A DNA stretch of 64,000 nt from Amycolatopsis sp. FDAARGOS 1241 (GTDB lineage Bacteria; Actinomycetota; Actinomycetes; Mycobacteriales; Pseudonocardiaceae). The stretch lies in assembly GCF_016889705.1 (NCBI RefSeq), contig NZ_CP069526.1, forward strand, positions 9,080,001-9,144,000, given 5' to 3'. A model generated the notes under the pieces. The model saw only the letters and a list, made by a program, of their open reading frames with translations, was not told the origin of the DNA and did not search any database. The position numbers and the translations under genes are program-made. Of the stretch, positions 28,070 to 36,508 are shown piece by piece. The number at the start of each line of letters is the position of its first letter. Position 1 is the first letter of the stretch.

Positions 28070-28408
28070 TCAGTCCTGGTCGAGGAAGCCGCGAACGCTT
28101 TCGAGGACTTCGTCGACGTCGCTTCCCGAACCGCAGTCGACGTCGAGCTCCTCGACCGCGCCGGACCGTTTGACCTTGAGTGACACCGCCTCGTCGCCGC
28201 GGCGCTTGCGCAGCCAGCCGAAGAGGGAGCGGCACAGCGTGCCGGCCGAGCGGCTGCTCACCATCACGACCACGGCGTCGCCCGCCACGGATCTCTCCGC
28301 CACCCGCACGCGGTCTCTGAGCTCGTCCTCGGTGCGCAGCCACGAGGCGAGCTGGTGCAGCTCGCCACCCGACCCGGCCACGGTGATCGCGGCGATCCCA
28401 GCCGTCAC
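28070..28408 (-). CDS. Small EACC1-like protein (effector-associated constant component)
   Basis: A 112-aa soluble protein. GTG at 28408 with GGGGAGA upstream is chosen; the longer open frame through 28762 lacks coding character. The pattern LHQLASWLRTEDELRDRVR, a central VVVMVSS strand, LCRSLFGWLRKRR, and VSLKVKRSGAVEELDVD resembles EACC1, a small domain that Aravind and colleagues linked to conflict and signalling systems with caspase-like or other effectors. No effector partner is visible nearby. The similarity is recalled from pattern, so the call is moderate. Confidence 0.6.
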   Translation of the reverse strand: MTAGIAAITVAGSGGELHQLASWLRTEDELRDRVRVAERSVAGDAVVVMVSSRSAGTLCRSLFGWLRKRRGDEAVSLKVKRSGAVEELDVDCGSGSDVDEVLESVRGFLDQD

Positions 28409-28795
28409 GACTCTCCCCTCACGGGTGAACAGACGGCGAGAGGGTAACCGACGCACCGCCGCCGAGGAAGAGCAGCACCGTGGATTGCTGTTCGCAATTT
28501 GCACATCACTCGGAGCCACGGCGCGGAGCAGTGTGCTCCGGGCACCGGCATCCGCCGTCGGCACGGGCGCGTCATGCCGCCGACGAATGCCGGTGGACCG
28601 GTGAACCACCCGCGGCGCCGGATTGTTTCCCGACGCCGCGGGCTCTCTCCGCAGCATTGATTGCTGCCGGCCGGCACGCCTGCGCAGGCGAAGGCCAAAC
28701 GTTAGCGTGCCGGCTGTGTCGCCGGAAGATCCTGACTGTAAATTGCTGTGTGCAATTTGCAATTTTGCTCCTCGCGCACCCGAATCGCTCCGAGT
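28409..28795. other. 387-bp stretch without a convincing gene, with ATTGC/GCAAT repeats
   Basis: Open frames here have poor codon bias for this genome. A 20-bp sequence, ATTGCTGTNNGCAATTTGCA, occurs at 28484-28503 and again at 28742-28761 in the same orientation, 18 of 20 identical; each contains the inverted pair ATTGC-N5-GCAAT. They flank the presumed promoter area for the EACC1-like gene. They look like binding sites for one regulator. Confidence 0.5.
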
Positions 28796-29440
28796 TCAGG
28801 CCCGCCGGGCGGCCAGCCAGCCGGTGCCGGCGGCGCTGACGCCCAGCGCGAGCACCGACGTGATCACGGCGAGCACGAGCGGGCCGTCGTGCGGTTCGTC
28901 GCTGGTGAGCGCCCGCAGCAGCGGGTGCACCAGCGGCACCCACTGCGCCAGCAGCACCACACCGAGCACCAGCACGGCGGCGAGCACCGTCCAGCCGATG
29001 CGGCCGACGAGCAGCCGCGAGCACGGCAAGCCGATCGCGATGCCGAGCAACGCGCACGCCAGGTGCGCCGGCAGCCCGACACCGATCTTGCCCCAGTCCA
29101 GGTGGCCGGTCCGGATCGCCGACCAGGTCAGGGTGAGCACGGTGAGCACCACTGTGATGCCGAAGACCGCCACGATCGCACCACCGATGGTGCGGCCCCG
29201 GCTGCGCGCGTGGCTGAGCGTGACGAGCCGCTGCACCGGGTCTTCGATGTCGAGCAGCGCGATCGTGAGCCAGCAGCCGACGACCACGAGCGCGCCACCG
29301 CTCACGCCGTACAGCGGCAGCACCGGCGACGTCGGGTCGGAGTAGAGGATCACGCACAGCGCGAGGTAGGCGAGCAGCGCCGGCAGGTACCGCTGCGAAT
29401 GCCCCAGCAGCGCGAGGTAGTAGCGGCTCACGGCGAGCAC
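28796..29440 (-). CDS. ABC transporter membrane protein, 214 aa
   Basis: A polytopic protein of about six helices, encoded directly after an ABC ATPase gene and overlapping it by 13 bases. GTG at 29440 is chosen because GGAGGT lies six bases upstream; a second GTG at 29431 is less well placed. Sequence similarity to a named permease family is not obvious, but gene context and topology (LLAYLALCVILY, GALVVVGCWLTIALL, VLAAVLVLGVVLLAQWV) make it the membrane half of a small exporter. The exported substrate is unknown. Confidence 0.78.
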   Translation of the reverse strand: MLAVSRYYLALLGHSQRYLPALLAYLALCVILYSDPTSPVLPLYGVSGGALVVVGCWLTIALLDIEDPVQRLVTLSHARSRGRTIGGAIVAVFGITVVLTVLTLTWSAIRTGHLDWGKIGVGLPAHLACALLGIAIGLPCSRLLVGRIGWTVLAAVLVLGVVLLAQWVPLVHPLLRALTSDEPHDGPLVLAVITSVLALGVSAAGTGWLAARRA

Positions 29441-30252
29441 GGCGCCACCTCCCGCACGGACCAACCGCCGGAAAGCGCCCGCAGCAGCACCGCGTCGGCG
29501 CTCGTCGCGTCGACGGTGAGCACCACGTGCGAGCCGTCGGCGACCGCGCGGCGGACCCCGGGTTGACCTGCCCAGTCGGCGCCCGAACCGGCGAGCACGA
29601 TGCGCGTGGCCGGCTCGGTTTCGGCGGGAGTCCCGGCCGGGGCGACGACGGCTGTGAGCCGGCCGCCTTCGATGCGGTGGACGGCGTCGGCGTGCTCGCG
29701 CACGACCGCGGGCCGGTGATCGGTGAACACCACGCTCGCGCCGCGCGCCCGGGTCTCGGCCACCAGTTCGCCGAGCACCGCGTGGGTGCCGGCGTCGAGG
29801 CCCGACCACGGTTCATCGAGGATCAGCAGGTCGGGCCGCGGTAGCACGGCCTGGGCGAGGCCGACCTTCTGCGCGTTGCCCTTGGACAGCGTGCGCAGTT
29901 GCGCGTCGGGCCCGCCGACGAGCGCGAGCCGCTCCAGCAGCGGATCGATGGCCGACAAGTCGACTCCGCCGCGGATGCGCGCCAGGTGCTGCAGGTACGC
30001 CCGCGCGCTCAGCCGCTGGCCGCCGGGAAACCGGTCGGGCAGGTAGCCGATCGGCGGCGTCCCAAGGACGGTGCCGAAGCTCGCGCGCGAAACACCCGCC
30101 ATGATCCGCAGCAGCGTGGACTTCCCCGAGCCGTTCGCGCCGAGGATCCCGAGCACGCGCCCGGCGGGCACGGTCAGGTCGACGCCGTCGAGCACGAGCT
30201 CGCCGCCGCCGTACCGCTTACCGACCCCCTCGAGCCGGATCGGCGGGGTCAC
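29428..30252 (-). CDS. ABC transporter ATPase
   Basis: A 274-aa ATPase. Walker A GANGSGKST is near residue 38, the signature is degenerate (LSKGNAQKV), Walker B is LLILDEP with WSGLD, and the switch region reads FTDHRP. The C-terminal ~80 residues are an accessory domain (ADWAGQPGVRRAV) as in exporter-type ATPases. GTG at 30252 overlaps the amidotransferase stop (GTGA), so pabA-like gene, ATPase and permease form one operon. The pairing with the amidotransferase may be only positional. Confidence 0.88.
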   Translation of the reverse strand: MTPPIRLEGVGKRYGGGELVLDGVDLTVPAGRVLGILGANGSGKSTLLRIMAGVSRASFGTVLGTPPIGYLPDRFPGGQRLSARAYLQHLARIRGGVDLSAIDPLLERLALVGGPDAQLRTLSKGNAQKVGLAQAVLPRPDLLILDEPWSGLDAGTHAVLGELVAETRARGASVVFTDHRPAVVREHADAVHRIEGGRLTAVVAPAGTPAETEPATRIVLAGSGADWAGQPGVRRAVADGSHVVLTVDATSADAVLLRALSGGWSVREVAPCSP

Positions 30253-30893
30253 GCAGCGGCGGCCTTCTGCAGCGCCTTCGTGGCGCTCTCCAGCTGGTCG
30301 ACCAGCGCCGGGTCGACCGGGTACCCGGCCGAGGCCAGCCAGGTCGCGAGCATCCGGTGCCCGCCCTCGGTGAGCACCGACTCGGGGTGGAACTGCACGC
30401 CCTCCAGCGGCAGCTCGCGGTGGCGCATGCCCATCACGACGCCGGTGTCGGTCCGGCCGGTGACCTCGAAGACGTCGTCGGCGATCGTCTCCGGCAGCAC
30501 GGTCAGCGAGTGGTAACGCGTGGCCGTGAACCCGTCGGGCAGGTCCGCGAGCACGCCTTTACCGTCGTGGCGGACCTGGCTGGTCTTGCCGTGCAGCAGC
30601 TCCGGCGCGCGGTCGACGGTGGCACCGAAGTGCACGCCCAGTGCCTGGTGACCGAGGCAGACGCCCAACATCGGGGTGCGCGTCTCGGCGCACTTCGCGA
30701 TGACCTCGATGCTCTGGCCCGCGCGCTCGGGCGTGCCCGGGCCGGGCGACACGAGCACGGCGTCGAACTCGGGGACGCGGTCGAGGTCGACGACGTCGTT
30801 GCGCCACACCGTGCAGTCGGCGCCGAGCTGCGCAAGGTACTGCACGAGGTTGTAGACGAAGCTGTCGTAGTTGTCGACGACGAGTACGCGCAT
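30249..30893 (-). CDS. Aminodeoxychorismate/anthranilate synthase glutaminase subunit
   Basis: A 214-aa class I glutamine amidotransferase. The nucleophile is Cys79 in GVCLGHQALG, and His/Glu complete the triad in VQFHPES; the oxyanion strand is SPGPGTPE. It releases ammonia from glutamine for the chorismate-using partner in folate or tryptophan synthesis. In this neighbourhood mycobacteria carry the gene called trpG, which probably serves both pathways (PabA function). No partner synthase subunit is in the window. ATG 30893 diverges from fprA. Confidence 0.94.
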   Translation of the reverse strand: MRVLVVDNYDSFVYNLVQYLAQLGADCTVWRNDVVDLDRVPEFDAVLVSPGPGTPERAGQSIEVIAKCAETRTPMLGVCLGHQALGVHFGATVDRAPELLHGKTSQVRHDGKGVLADLPDGFTATRYHSLTVLPETIADDVFEVTGRTDTGVVMGMRHRELPLEGVQFHPESVLTEGGHRMLATWLASAGYPVDPALVDQLESATKALQKAAAA

Positions 30894-30945
30894 GCGGCCA
30901 GCTTAGCGGCTCCCACCTGCTGGACCGTACGCCAGATCACAGTGA

Positions 30946-30965
30946 AAGTTAGGTAGCCCTAACTT
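30946..30965. promoter_or_regulatory. Iron box (IdeR/DmdR-type) upstream of fprA
   Basis: AAGTTAGG-TAGC-CCTAACTT is an 8-4-8 perfect inverted repeat matching the actinobacterial IdeR/DmdR1 iron-box pattern (TTAGGnnnnnCCTAA). It ends 13 bases before the fprA GTG, overlapping the likely promoter, so iron-bound repressor should shut fprA off. Confidence 0.88.
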
Positions 30966-30978
30966 ACCGTGGAGTCCT

Positions 30979-32325
30979 GTGAGCCGAGTTCTTCGCGTAG
31001 CGGTTGTGGGCGCCGGTCCCGCCGGCATCTACGCCGCCGACATCCTGGACAAGTCCGACGCCGATGTGCAGATTGACCTGTTCGAGCGCATGCCCGCGCC
31101 GTTCGGCCTCATCCGCTACGGAGTGGCCCCCGACCACCCGCGCATCAAGGGCATCGTCACCGCCCTGCACAAGGTGCTGGACCGCCCGAACATCCGCCTG
31201 CTCGGCAACGTCGACTACGGCACCGACATCAAGCTCGACGAGCTGCGCGAGTTCTACGACGCCGTGATCTTCTCGACCGGCGCGAGGGCCGACCGCCCGC
31301 TCGACATCCCCGGCATCGACCTCGACGGCAGCCACGGCGCCGCCGACTTCGTCTCCTGGTACGACGGCCACCCCGACGTGCCGCGCACCTGGCCGCTCAC
31401 CGCCACTTCGGTTGCCGTGCTGGGTGTCGGCAACGTGGCGCTCGACGTCGCGCGCGTGCTCGCCAAAACGGCCGATGAGCTGCTGACCACCGACATCCCG
31501 GCGAACGTTCACGAAGGCCTCGAGGCCAGCCCGGTCACCGACGTGCACGTGTTCGGGCGCCGCGGCCCGGCGCAGGCGAAGTTCACGCCGCTGGAGCTGC
31601 GCGAACTGGACCACTCGCCGAACGTCGAGGTCGTCGTCTACCCCGAGGACATGGAGTTCGACGAGGCCAGCGTCGCGGCGCTGCGCTCGTCGAAGCAGGT
31701 CGACATGGTCGTGAAGACCCTGCAGGAGTGGGCGATCCGCGACGAGGGGTCCCGGCCGAAACGGCTGCACCTGCACTTCTTCCATTCGCCGGCCGAAGTG
31801 CTCGGCGAAGACGGCCGCGTGATCGGGCTGCGCACCGAGCGCACCGAGTACGACGGGGAAGGTGGCGTGCGCGGCACCGGCGAGTTCCACGACTGGGACG
31901 TGCAGGCGGTGTACCGCGCGGTGGGCTACCTGTCGTCGCACCTGCCGGAGGTGCCGTTCGACCACGTCGCGGGCGTCGTGCCGAACCACGCCGGCCGCGT
32001 GCTGGACCTCGACGAGAACCACATGCCCGGCGTCTACGTCACCGGCTGGATCAAGCGCGGACCGATCGGCCTGATCGGCCACACGAAGGGTGACGCGGCG
32101 GAGACCGTCGCGAGTCTGCTTGCCGACGCCGACAGGCTGACGCGGCCCCAGCACGACTCGCCCGAAGCGATCCTCGACTTCCTCACCGGCCGCGGCATCC
32201 CGTTCACCACGTGGGAGGGCTGGGGCAAGCTCGACGCGCACGAGAAGGCGCTGGGCGAACCCCACGGCCGCGAGCGCATCAAGGTCGTGGAGCGCGACGA
32301 GATGGTGCGCGTTTCGCGCAGCTGA
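30979..32325 (+). CDS. fprA: FprA-type ferredoxin/NADP reductase
   Basis: A 448-aa flavoprotein of the adrenodoxin-reductase family. The FAD Rossmann motif is VVGAGPAGIYAADIL near residue 8; the NADP site is VLGVGNVALDVARVL near 150; the C-terminal region includes GVYVTGWIKRGPIGLIG, typical of the family. It passes electrons from NADPH to ferredoxins serving P450s or iron-sulfur proteins. A consensus iron box overlaps the promoter, so expression should rise in iron limitation. GTG 30979 is the only sensible start. Confidence 0.95.
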   Translation: MSRVLRVAVVGAGPAGIYAADILDKSDADVQIDLFERMPAPFGLIRYGVAPDHPRIKGIVTALHKVLDRPNIRLLGNVDYGTDIKLDELREFYDAVIFSTGARADRPLDIPGIDLDGSHGAADFVSWYDGHPDVPRTWPLTATSVAVLGVGNVALDVARVLAKTADELLTTDIPANVHEGLEASPVTDVHVFGRRGPAQAKFTPLELRELDHSPNVEVVVYPEDMEFDEASVAALRSSKQVDMVVKTLQEWAIRDEGSRPKRLHLHFFHSPAEVLGEDGRVIGLRTERTEYDGEGGVRGTGEFHDWDVQAVYRAVGYLSSHLPEVPFDHVAGVVPNHAGRVLDLDENHMPGVYVTGWIKRGPIGLIGHTKGDAAETVASLLADADRLTRPQHDSPEAILDFLTGRGIPFTTWEGWGKLDAHEKALGEPHGRERIKVVERDEMVRVSRS

Positions 32326-32366
32326 GCCGATCTGGACTGCCGATTCAGGAGTGCCGATTCGGGAGT

Positions 32367-33035
32367 TCAGCCGGCCCCGAGGTAGGCGAGCACGGCCAGC
32401 ACGCGGCGGTTGGTGTCGTCGGACGCGGCGATGCCGAGCTTCGCGAAGATGCCGGCTGTGTGCTTGCCGACGGCGCCCTCGCTGAAGTGCAGGCGCGCGG
32501 CGATGGCGGCGTTGGAACAGCCTTCGGCCATGAGTTCGAGCACCTCGCGTTCGCGCGGGGTGAGGGCTGCGAGAGGGTCGGCGGCGTTGCCCGCCACCAG
32601 TTTCGCGATCACCTCCGGGTCCATGGCCGTGCCGCCGGTGGCGACGCGGCGCACGGCGTCGACGAACTGCTCGGCGTTGAACACGCGGTCCTTGAGCAGG
32701 TAGCCGACGGCGCCGGTGCCATCGGCGAGGAGCTCGCGCGCGTAGAGCTGTTCGACGTGCTGCGACAGCACGAGGATCGGCAGGCCGGGCACTTCCCGCC
32801 GCGCGGCCAACGCCACCTGCAGGCCTTCGTCGGTGTTGGTCGGTGGCATGCGAACGTCCACAACGGACACATCGGGCCGGTGCTCGCGCAGCGCCGCGGC
32901 GAGCTCGGGACCGGAGCCGACGGCCGCGACGACGTCGAAGCCGTGGGCGGTGAGCAGGTGCGTCAGGCCGTCCCGGAGGAGGTACTGGTCCTCGGCGACG
33001 ACGGTGGTGAGGCGGCTGCGGGGCTGAGCTGGCAC
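32367..33035 (-). CDS. NarL/LuxR-family response regulator
   Basis: A 222-aa two-component regulator. The receiver domain has the acidic pocket AEDQ, phosphoacceptor Asp60 (VSVVDVRMPP) and the conserved Lys in YLLKDRV. A LuxR-type helix-turn-helix follows (LTPREREVLELMAEGCSNAAIA). Its start lies 73 bases inside the 3' end of the kinase gene, so the pair is co-expressed. The divergent ABC exporter next to the kinase is the obvious candidate target. Confidence 0.94.
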   Translation of the reverse strand: MPAQPRSRLTTVVAEDQYLLRDGLTHLLTAHGFDVVAAVGSGPELAAALREHRPDVSVVDVRMPPTNTDEGLQVALAARREVPGLPILVLSQHVEQLYARELLADGTGAVGYLLKDRVFNAEQFVDAVRRVATGGTAMDPEVIAKLVAGNAADPLAALTPREREVLELMAEGCSNAAIAARLHFSEGAVGKHTAGIFAKLGIAASDDTNRRVLAVLAYLGAG

Positions 33036-34789
33036 GGCACCTCCACGATCGCCTCGGTCGGTCCGCCGGGTGGGCTGGTGAGCGTCAACCTACCGTCGAA
33101 ACCGCCCAGTCTCCGCTCGATTCCGCGAAGTCCCGAGCCGCGTGCGGCTTCGGCGCCGCCGGTGCCGTCGTCGGTCACGACCACGCGCAGCTCGCCGTCG
33201 GCGTGCGCGAGGGAGAGCGAAACCCGGCGCGCCCCACCGTGTTTCGCCGCGTTGCCCAGCAGTTCGCACACGGCGAAGTACACGCACGCCTCCACCGGCT
33301 GTTCGACGCGCCCGGGCACGTCGGCCGTCACGTCGACCTTGAGCGGGCTGTCGAGCGCGACCGCGCGCACGGCGTCGACGAGCCCGCGTTCGGACAGCAC
33401 CGGCGGGTGGATGCCGCGCACGAGCAGCCGCAGCTCCGTCAGCGCGTCCGACGACGCGTTCCGCAGCTCGGCCGCGAGGCATTTCGCCGCTTCGGGGTCG
33501 CTGCCGATGAGCGCCTCGATCGCACCGAGCTTCAGGCCCATGGCCACGAGCCGGGACTGGATGCCGTCGTGCAGGTCGCGTTCGATGCGGCGCAGCTCGG
33601 CGGCTTGGGCGACCGTGACGTCGGTGCGCGACTGGTCCAGTCGCGCCGCCCGTTGTGCGAGCCGCATCGCTTCCGTCGGTCCGAGCCACAGCCGCGCGAA
33701 GCGCGCCTGTTGGCGGGCCAGCCACGTTGTCGGCGCGAGGCCGCCGACGATGAGCGCGAGCGCGACCGGCGTTTGAGCGAGTGCGCCGAGGTGCGTCGCC
33801 ACCTCGGGCAGCGGGAACCACTGGACCGGTGAGGACGCGAACGGCCGCCAGGCCCAGAGCATGACCAGCCCGGTCAGGCCCCAACCGAGCAGGGCGACCG
33901 TGGGCGCGGTCAGCAGCAGCGAGAACACCGGGATCAGCGCGCCGCCGGCGAGGTCGCGCCAGGTCGCGCGGTCGTGCAGGATCCACCGCGTGCGGGCGCG
34001 CTGCACCGGCCACCACGGTTCGTCGTACAGCTGCTTGCCGACCTGGTAGAGCCCGTCCGGCCGCGGCACCGGCAGCCCGGGCGGCGGCAGGTACGGCCGC
34101 GCGATGCGCACGCCCGTCCAGTTGCCGGCCTCGCGGCGCAGCGTGTCGGGGATCGTCCGGCACGACACCACGAGCGGCGCCGCGACCGGGGCGGCGCCGG
34201 TGATCACCACGAACTGCCACACCGAGAACCCCAGGTGCACCAGCGACAGGGCGAGGAGCCCGATCTGGTGCCCGAACGATTCGGCGTGCCGGTGCAACCA
34301 CCGCTTGCGCGCGGCCCCGGCGGGTGGGCGCGGGCCGAGCCAGAAGCTCGTCCAGCGGCCGTACCAGCGCAGCGCGCGAGTTCCCGTGGCGAGCGAAAGC
34401 ACGGCCGTGACCAGCGCGAACGGTGGATTGACGAGCTGCCAGCCGAGCTCACGGCCGGTAGCCGGATCCTCCATCATCCACGTGAAACGTCGGTTCCAGC
34501 GGATCCACCACGCGCGTTTGTAGAGCTGGTTGCCGTCGCGGTACCAGCCGTCGCGCTCGCGTTCCGGATCCGGTGGCTCCGGCCGGTACGGGCTGGTCAC
34601 CTCGACGCCACACCACCGGCCGGCCAGCTCGCGGGTGCGGGCCGCGCGCCCGCGGGCCCGGTCGAGGACGGGACCGAGGAAGAAGACGAGCCCGACGCAG
34701 AGCAGCAGGAAGGCGAGCAGCTCGACGAGCGCGTCGAGCCAGCTCAGCAGCGCGAGGCCAGCGAGGGCGAACGCACGCCGTCGGGGCAC
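32963..34789 (-). CDS. Membrane histidine kinase with duplicated sensor module
   Basis: A 608-aa HisKA_3-type kinase. GTG at 34789 with GGGGGTG upstream is chosen. The N-terminal half has two similar units: GVEVTSPYRPEPP...YRDGNQLYKRAWW...W and GVRIARPYLPPPG...YQVGKQLYDEPWW...W, each followed by paired helices, suggesting an internal duplication of a membrane sensor. The phosphoacceptor His is in IERDLHDGIQSRL; the ATPase has ELLGNAAKHG and VVTDDGTGG. It phosphorylates the adjacent response regulator. The signal is unknown; envelope stress or a drug exported by the divergent ABC system are candidates. Confidence 0.92.
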   Translation of the reverse strand: MPRRRAFALAGLALLSWLDALVELLAFLLLCVGLVFFLGPVLDRARGRAARTRELAGRWCGVEVTSPYRPEPPDPERERDGWYRDGNQLYKRAWWIRWNRRFTWMMEDPATGRELGWQLVNPPFALVTAVLSLATGTRALRWYGRWTSFWLGPRPPAGAARKRWLHRHAESFGHQIGLLALSLVHLGFSVWQFVVITGAAPVAAPLVVSCRTIPDTLRREAGNWTGVRIARPYLPPPGLPVPRPDGLYQVGKQLYDEPWWPVQRARTRWILHDRATWRDLAGGALIPVFSLLLTAPTVALLGWGLTGLVMLWAWRPFASSPVQWFPLPEVATHLGALAQTPVALALIVGGLAPTTWLARQQARFARLWLGPTEAMRLAQRAARLDQSRTDVTVAQAAELRRIERDLHDGIQSRLVAMGLKLGAIEALIGSDPEAAKCLAAELRNASSDALTELRLLVRGIHPPVLSERGLVDAVRAVALDSPLKVDVTADVPGRVEQPVEACVYFAVCELLGNAAKHGGARRVSLSLAHADGELRVVVTDDGTGGAEAARGSGLRGIERRLGGFDGRLTLTSPPGGPTEAIVEVPCQLSPAAASPPSSPRTSTSSGTA

Positions 34790-34964
34790 GTGGCCACCCC
34801 CTTTCCCCTCCCGGCGAGTGTGACCGATCCGGCCGCCTCGACGCACGGGCCGCAGCACCCGGGCCGGGGTGGGCCCAGCCCCACCCCCTCGTCAGCGAAA
34901 CCCCACCTGGACTGGGATTTCAGCATCATTCTGCCGGAACCCGGGCCTGCCTAGCGTTTTTCGC

Positions 34965-35675
34965 ATGCCACTCATCGAAGTCACCGAGCTCCGCAAGACC
35001 TACGGCAAGCGGGTCGCGGTCGACGGCGTTTCGTTCGCCGTCGAGCGCGGCGAGATCTTCGGCGTCCTCGGCACCAACGGCGCCGGGAAGACCACCACCG
35101 TCGAGTGCCTGCAGGGCCTGCGCCGGCCCGATTCCGGCTCGATCTCCGTGCTGGGGCTTGATCCGGCGAAGGACGCCGTGCGGCTGCGCCGGCTCGTCGG
35201 TGTGCAGCTGCAGGACGCACGGCTGCCCGAGAAGCTGCGCGTGCAGGAGGCGCTGGAGCTGTTCGCCGCCTGCTACCCGCAACCCGCGGACCTCGCGGGG
35301 CTCCTGCGCCGGCTCGGTCTCGAAGACCATCGGACGGCGGCGTTCGGCAAGCTCTCCGGCGGCCTGCGGCAACGGCTGTCGATCGCGCTCGCGCTGGTGG
35401 GCGACCCGCAGGTCGCGATCCTCGACGAGCTCACCACCGGCCTCGACCCGCATTCGCGCCGCGAGACGTGGCAGGTGGTCAGGGACGTGCGCGACGCGGG
35501 CGTGACGGTCGTGCTCGTCACCCACTTCATGGACGAGGCCGAACGCCTCTGCGACCGCGTGGCCGTGTTCGACACCGGCCGGATTGTCGCCACCGGCACC
35601 CCGGCCGAACTCCGCGCCATCACGGGGAAATCCACTTTGGACGACGCGTTCGTCACCCTCACCGGACGGGAGTGA
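34965..35675 (+). CDS. ABC-2 type exporter ATPase
   Basis: A 236-aa ATPase of the antibiotic/drug exporter type. Walker A is GTNGAGKTT, signature LSGGLRQR, Walker B VAILDELTTGLDP, switch VTHFMDEA. ATG at 34965 begins the conserved N-terminus; it has no ribosome site and a TAGCGT promoter-like hexamer sits only ~13 bases upstream, so the mRNA may be leaderless. It diverges from the histidine kinase gene and is followed at once by its permease. The substrate is unknown. Confidence 0.93.
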   Translation: MPLIEVTELRKTYGKRVAVDGVSFAVERGEIFGVLGTNGAGKTTTVECLQGLRRPDSGSISVLGLDPAKDAVRLRRLVGVQLQDARLPEKLRVQEALELFAACYPQPADLAGLLRRLGLEDHRTAAFGKLSGGLRQRLSIALALVGDPQVAILDELTTGLDPHSRRETWQVVRDVRDAGVTVVLVTHFMDEAERLCDRVAVFDTGRIVATGTPAELRAITGKSTLDDAFVTLTGRE

Positions 35676-35680
35676 GCACC

Positions 35681-36415
35681 GTGCACACCTTCACCAAGCT
35701 CGTCGCCACCGAGGCGAAGCTCTTCCTGCGCACGCCGCTGTGGGCGCTGTTCGGCGTCGCGCTGCCGACCGCGCTGCTGCTCGGCATCGGTTCGATCCCC
35801 AGTATGTCTCGACCGAGCGCGGTGACCGGCGGTTACCGCTTCATCGACCTGTGGGTCCCTTCGCTCGTGGTGGTTTCGCTCGCGATGCTCGGGCTGCAGG
35901 CGATCCCGGCGGCCGTGGCCACCTACCGCGAGCAAGGCGTGCTGCGCCGCCTCGCGACGACCCCGGTGCCACCGGCGCACCTGTTGCTCGCGCAGCTCGT
36001 GATCCACGCGGGGGTGGCACTCGCCGGGGTGGTCCTGATGCTCGTGACCGCCCGGATCGCGTTCGACGTGCCGCTGCCGCGCCACCCGCTCACGTATGCG
36101 GTGACACTGCTGCTCGGCCTGGTGTCGGTGTTCGCGCCGGGTCTGGTCGCGGCGTCGGTCGCGCGCACGGCGAAAGGCGCTTCGGCGCTGGCGATGATCG
36201 CGTTCTTCCCGATCATGTTCCTCGGCGGCGTGTACCTGCCGCGGCCGCTGCTGCCGCAGGCGATCCAGCGGATCGGCGCGTACGTGCCACCGGGCACTCA
36301 GCCGCTGCAGGACGCGTGGGTGGGCGCCGGCGTTCAGCCGTTGCAGTTCGTCGCCTTGGCCGCGTTCGCGCTGGGCGGGACGGCGCTGGCCGTGCGGCTG
36401 TTCCGGTGGGAGTGA
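35681..36415 (+). CDS. ABC-2 type exporter permease
   Basis: A 244-aa membrane protein with six helices and the ABC-2 motif cluster around YREQGVLRRLATTPVPPAHLLLAQ, plus the MFLGGVYLPRPLLP segment before the last helix. GTG at 35681 is preferred, since GGGAG is eight bases upstream; a GTG at 35672 overlapping the ATPase stop is too close to that site. With the preceding ATPase it forms a two-gene exporter beside a kinase/regulator pair, the usual arrangement of drug- or lipid-stress-responsive efflux modules. Confidence 0.92.
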   Translation: MHTFTKLVATEAKLFLRTPLWALFGVALPTALLLGIGSIPSMSRPSAVTGGYRFIDLWVPSLVVVSLAMLGLQAIPAAVATYREQGVLRRLATTPVPPAHLLLAQLVIHAGVALAGVVLMLVTARIAFDVPLPRHPLTYAVTLLLGLVSVFAPGLVAASVARTAKGASALAMIAFFPIMFLGGVYLPRPLLPQAIQRIGAYVPPGTQPLQDAWVGAGVQPLQFVALAAFALGGTALAVRLFRWE

Positions 36416-36508
36416 TCCACCGAAGTGGTGATGAATACCGTTTTCTCTTGTGGCGCGTGCGGCGGGGCGAGTAGCCAGGAAGAGACCCACTCAATCCTGG
36501 AGGTTGTC

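Noticed and set aside
28405..28839. Small overlapping open frames on both strands in the gap between the EACC1-like gene and the ABC permease
   Set aside because: Cys/Arg-rich translations with poor codon bias and no ribosome sites.
32338..32365. Tandem 14-bp repeat (TGCCGATTCAGGAG-like) between fprA and the response regulator
   Set aside because: Two short copies with one mismatch in a 41-bp convergent gap; probably slippage, with no terminator or operator structure.
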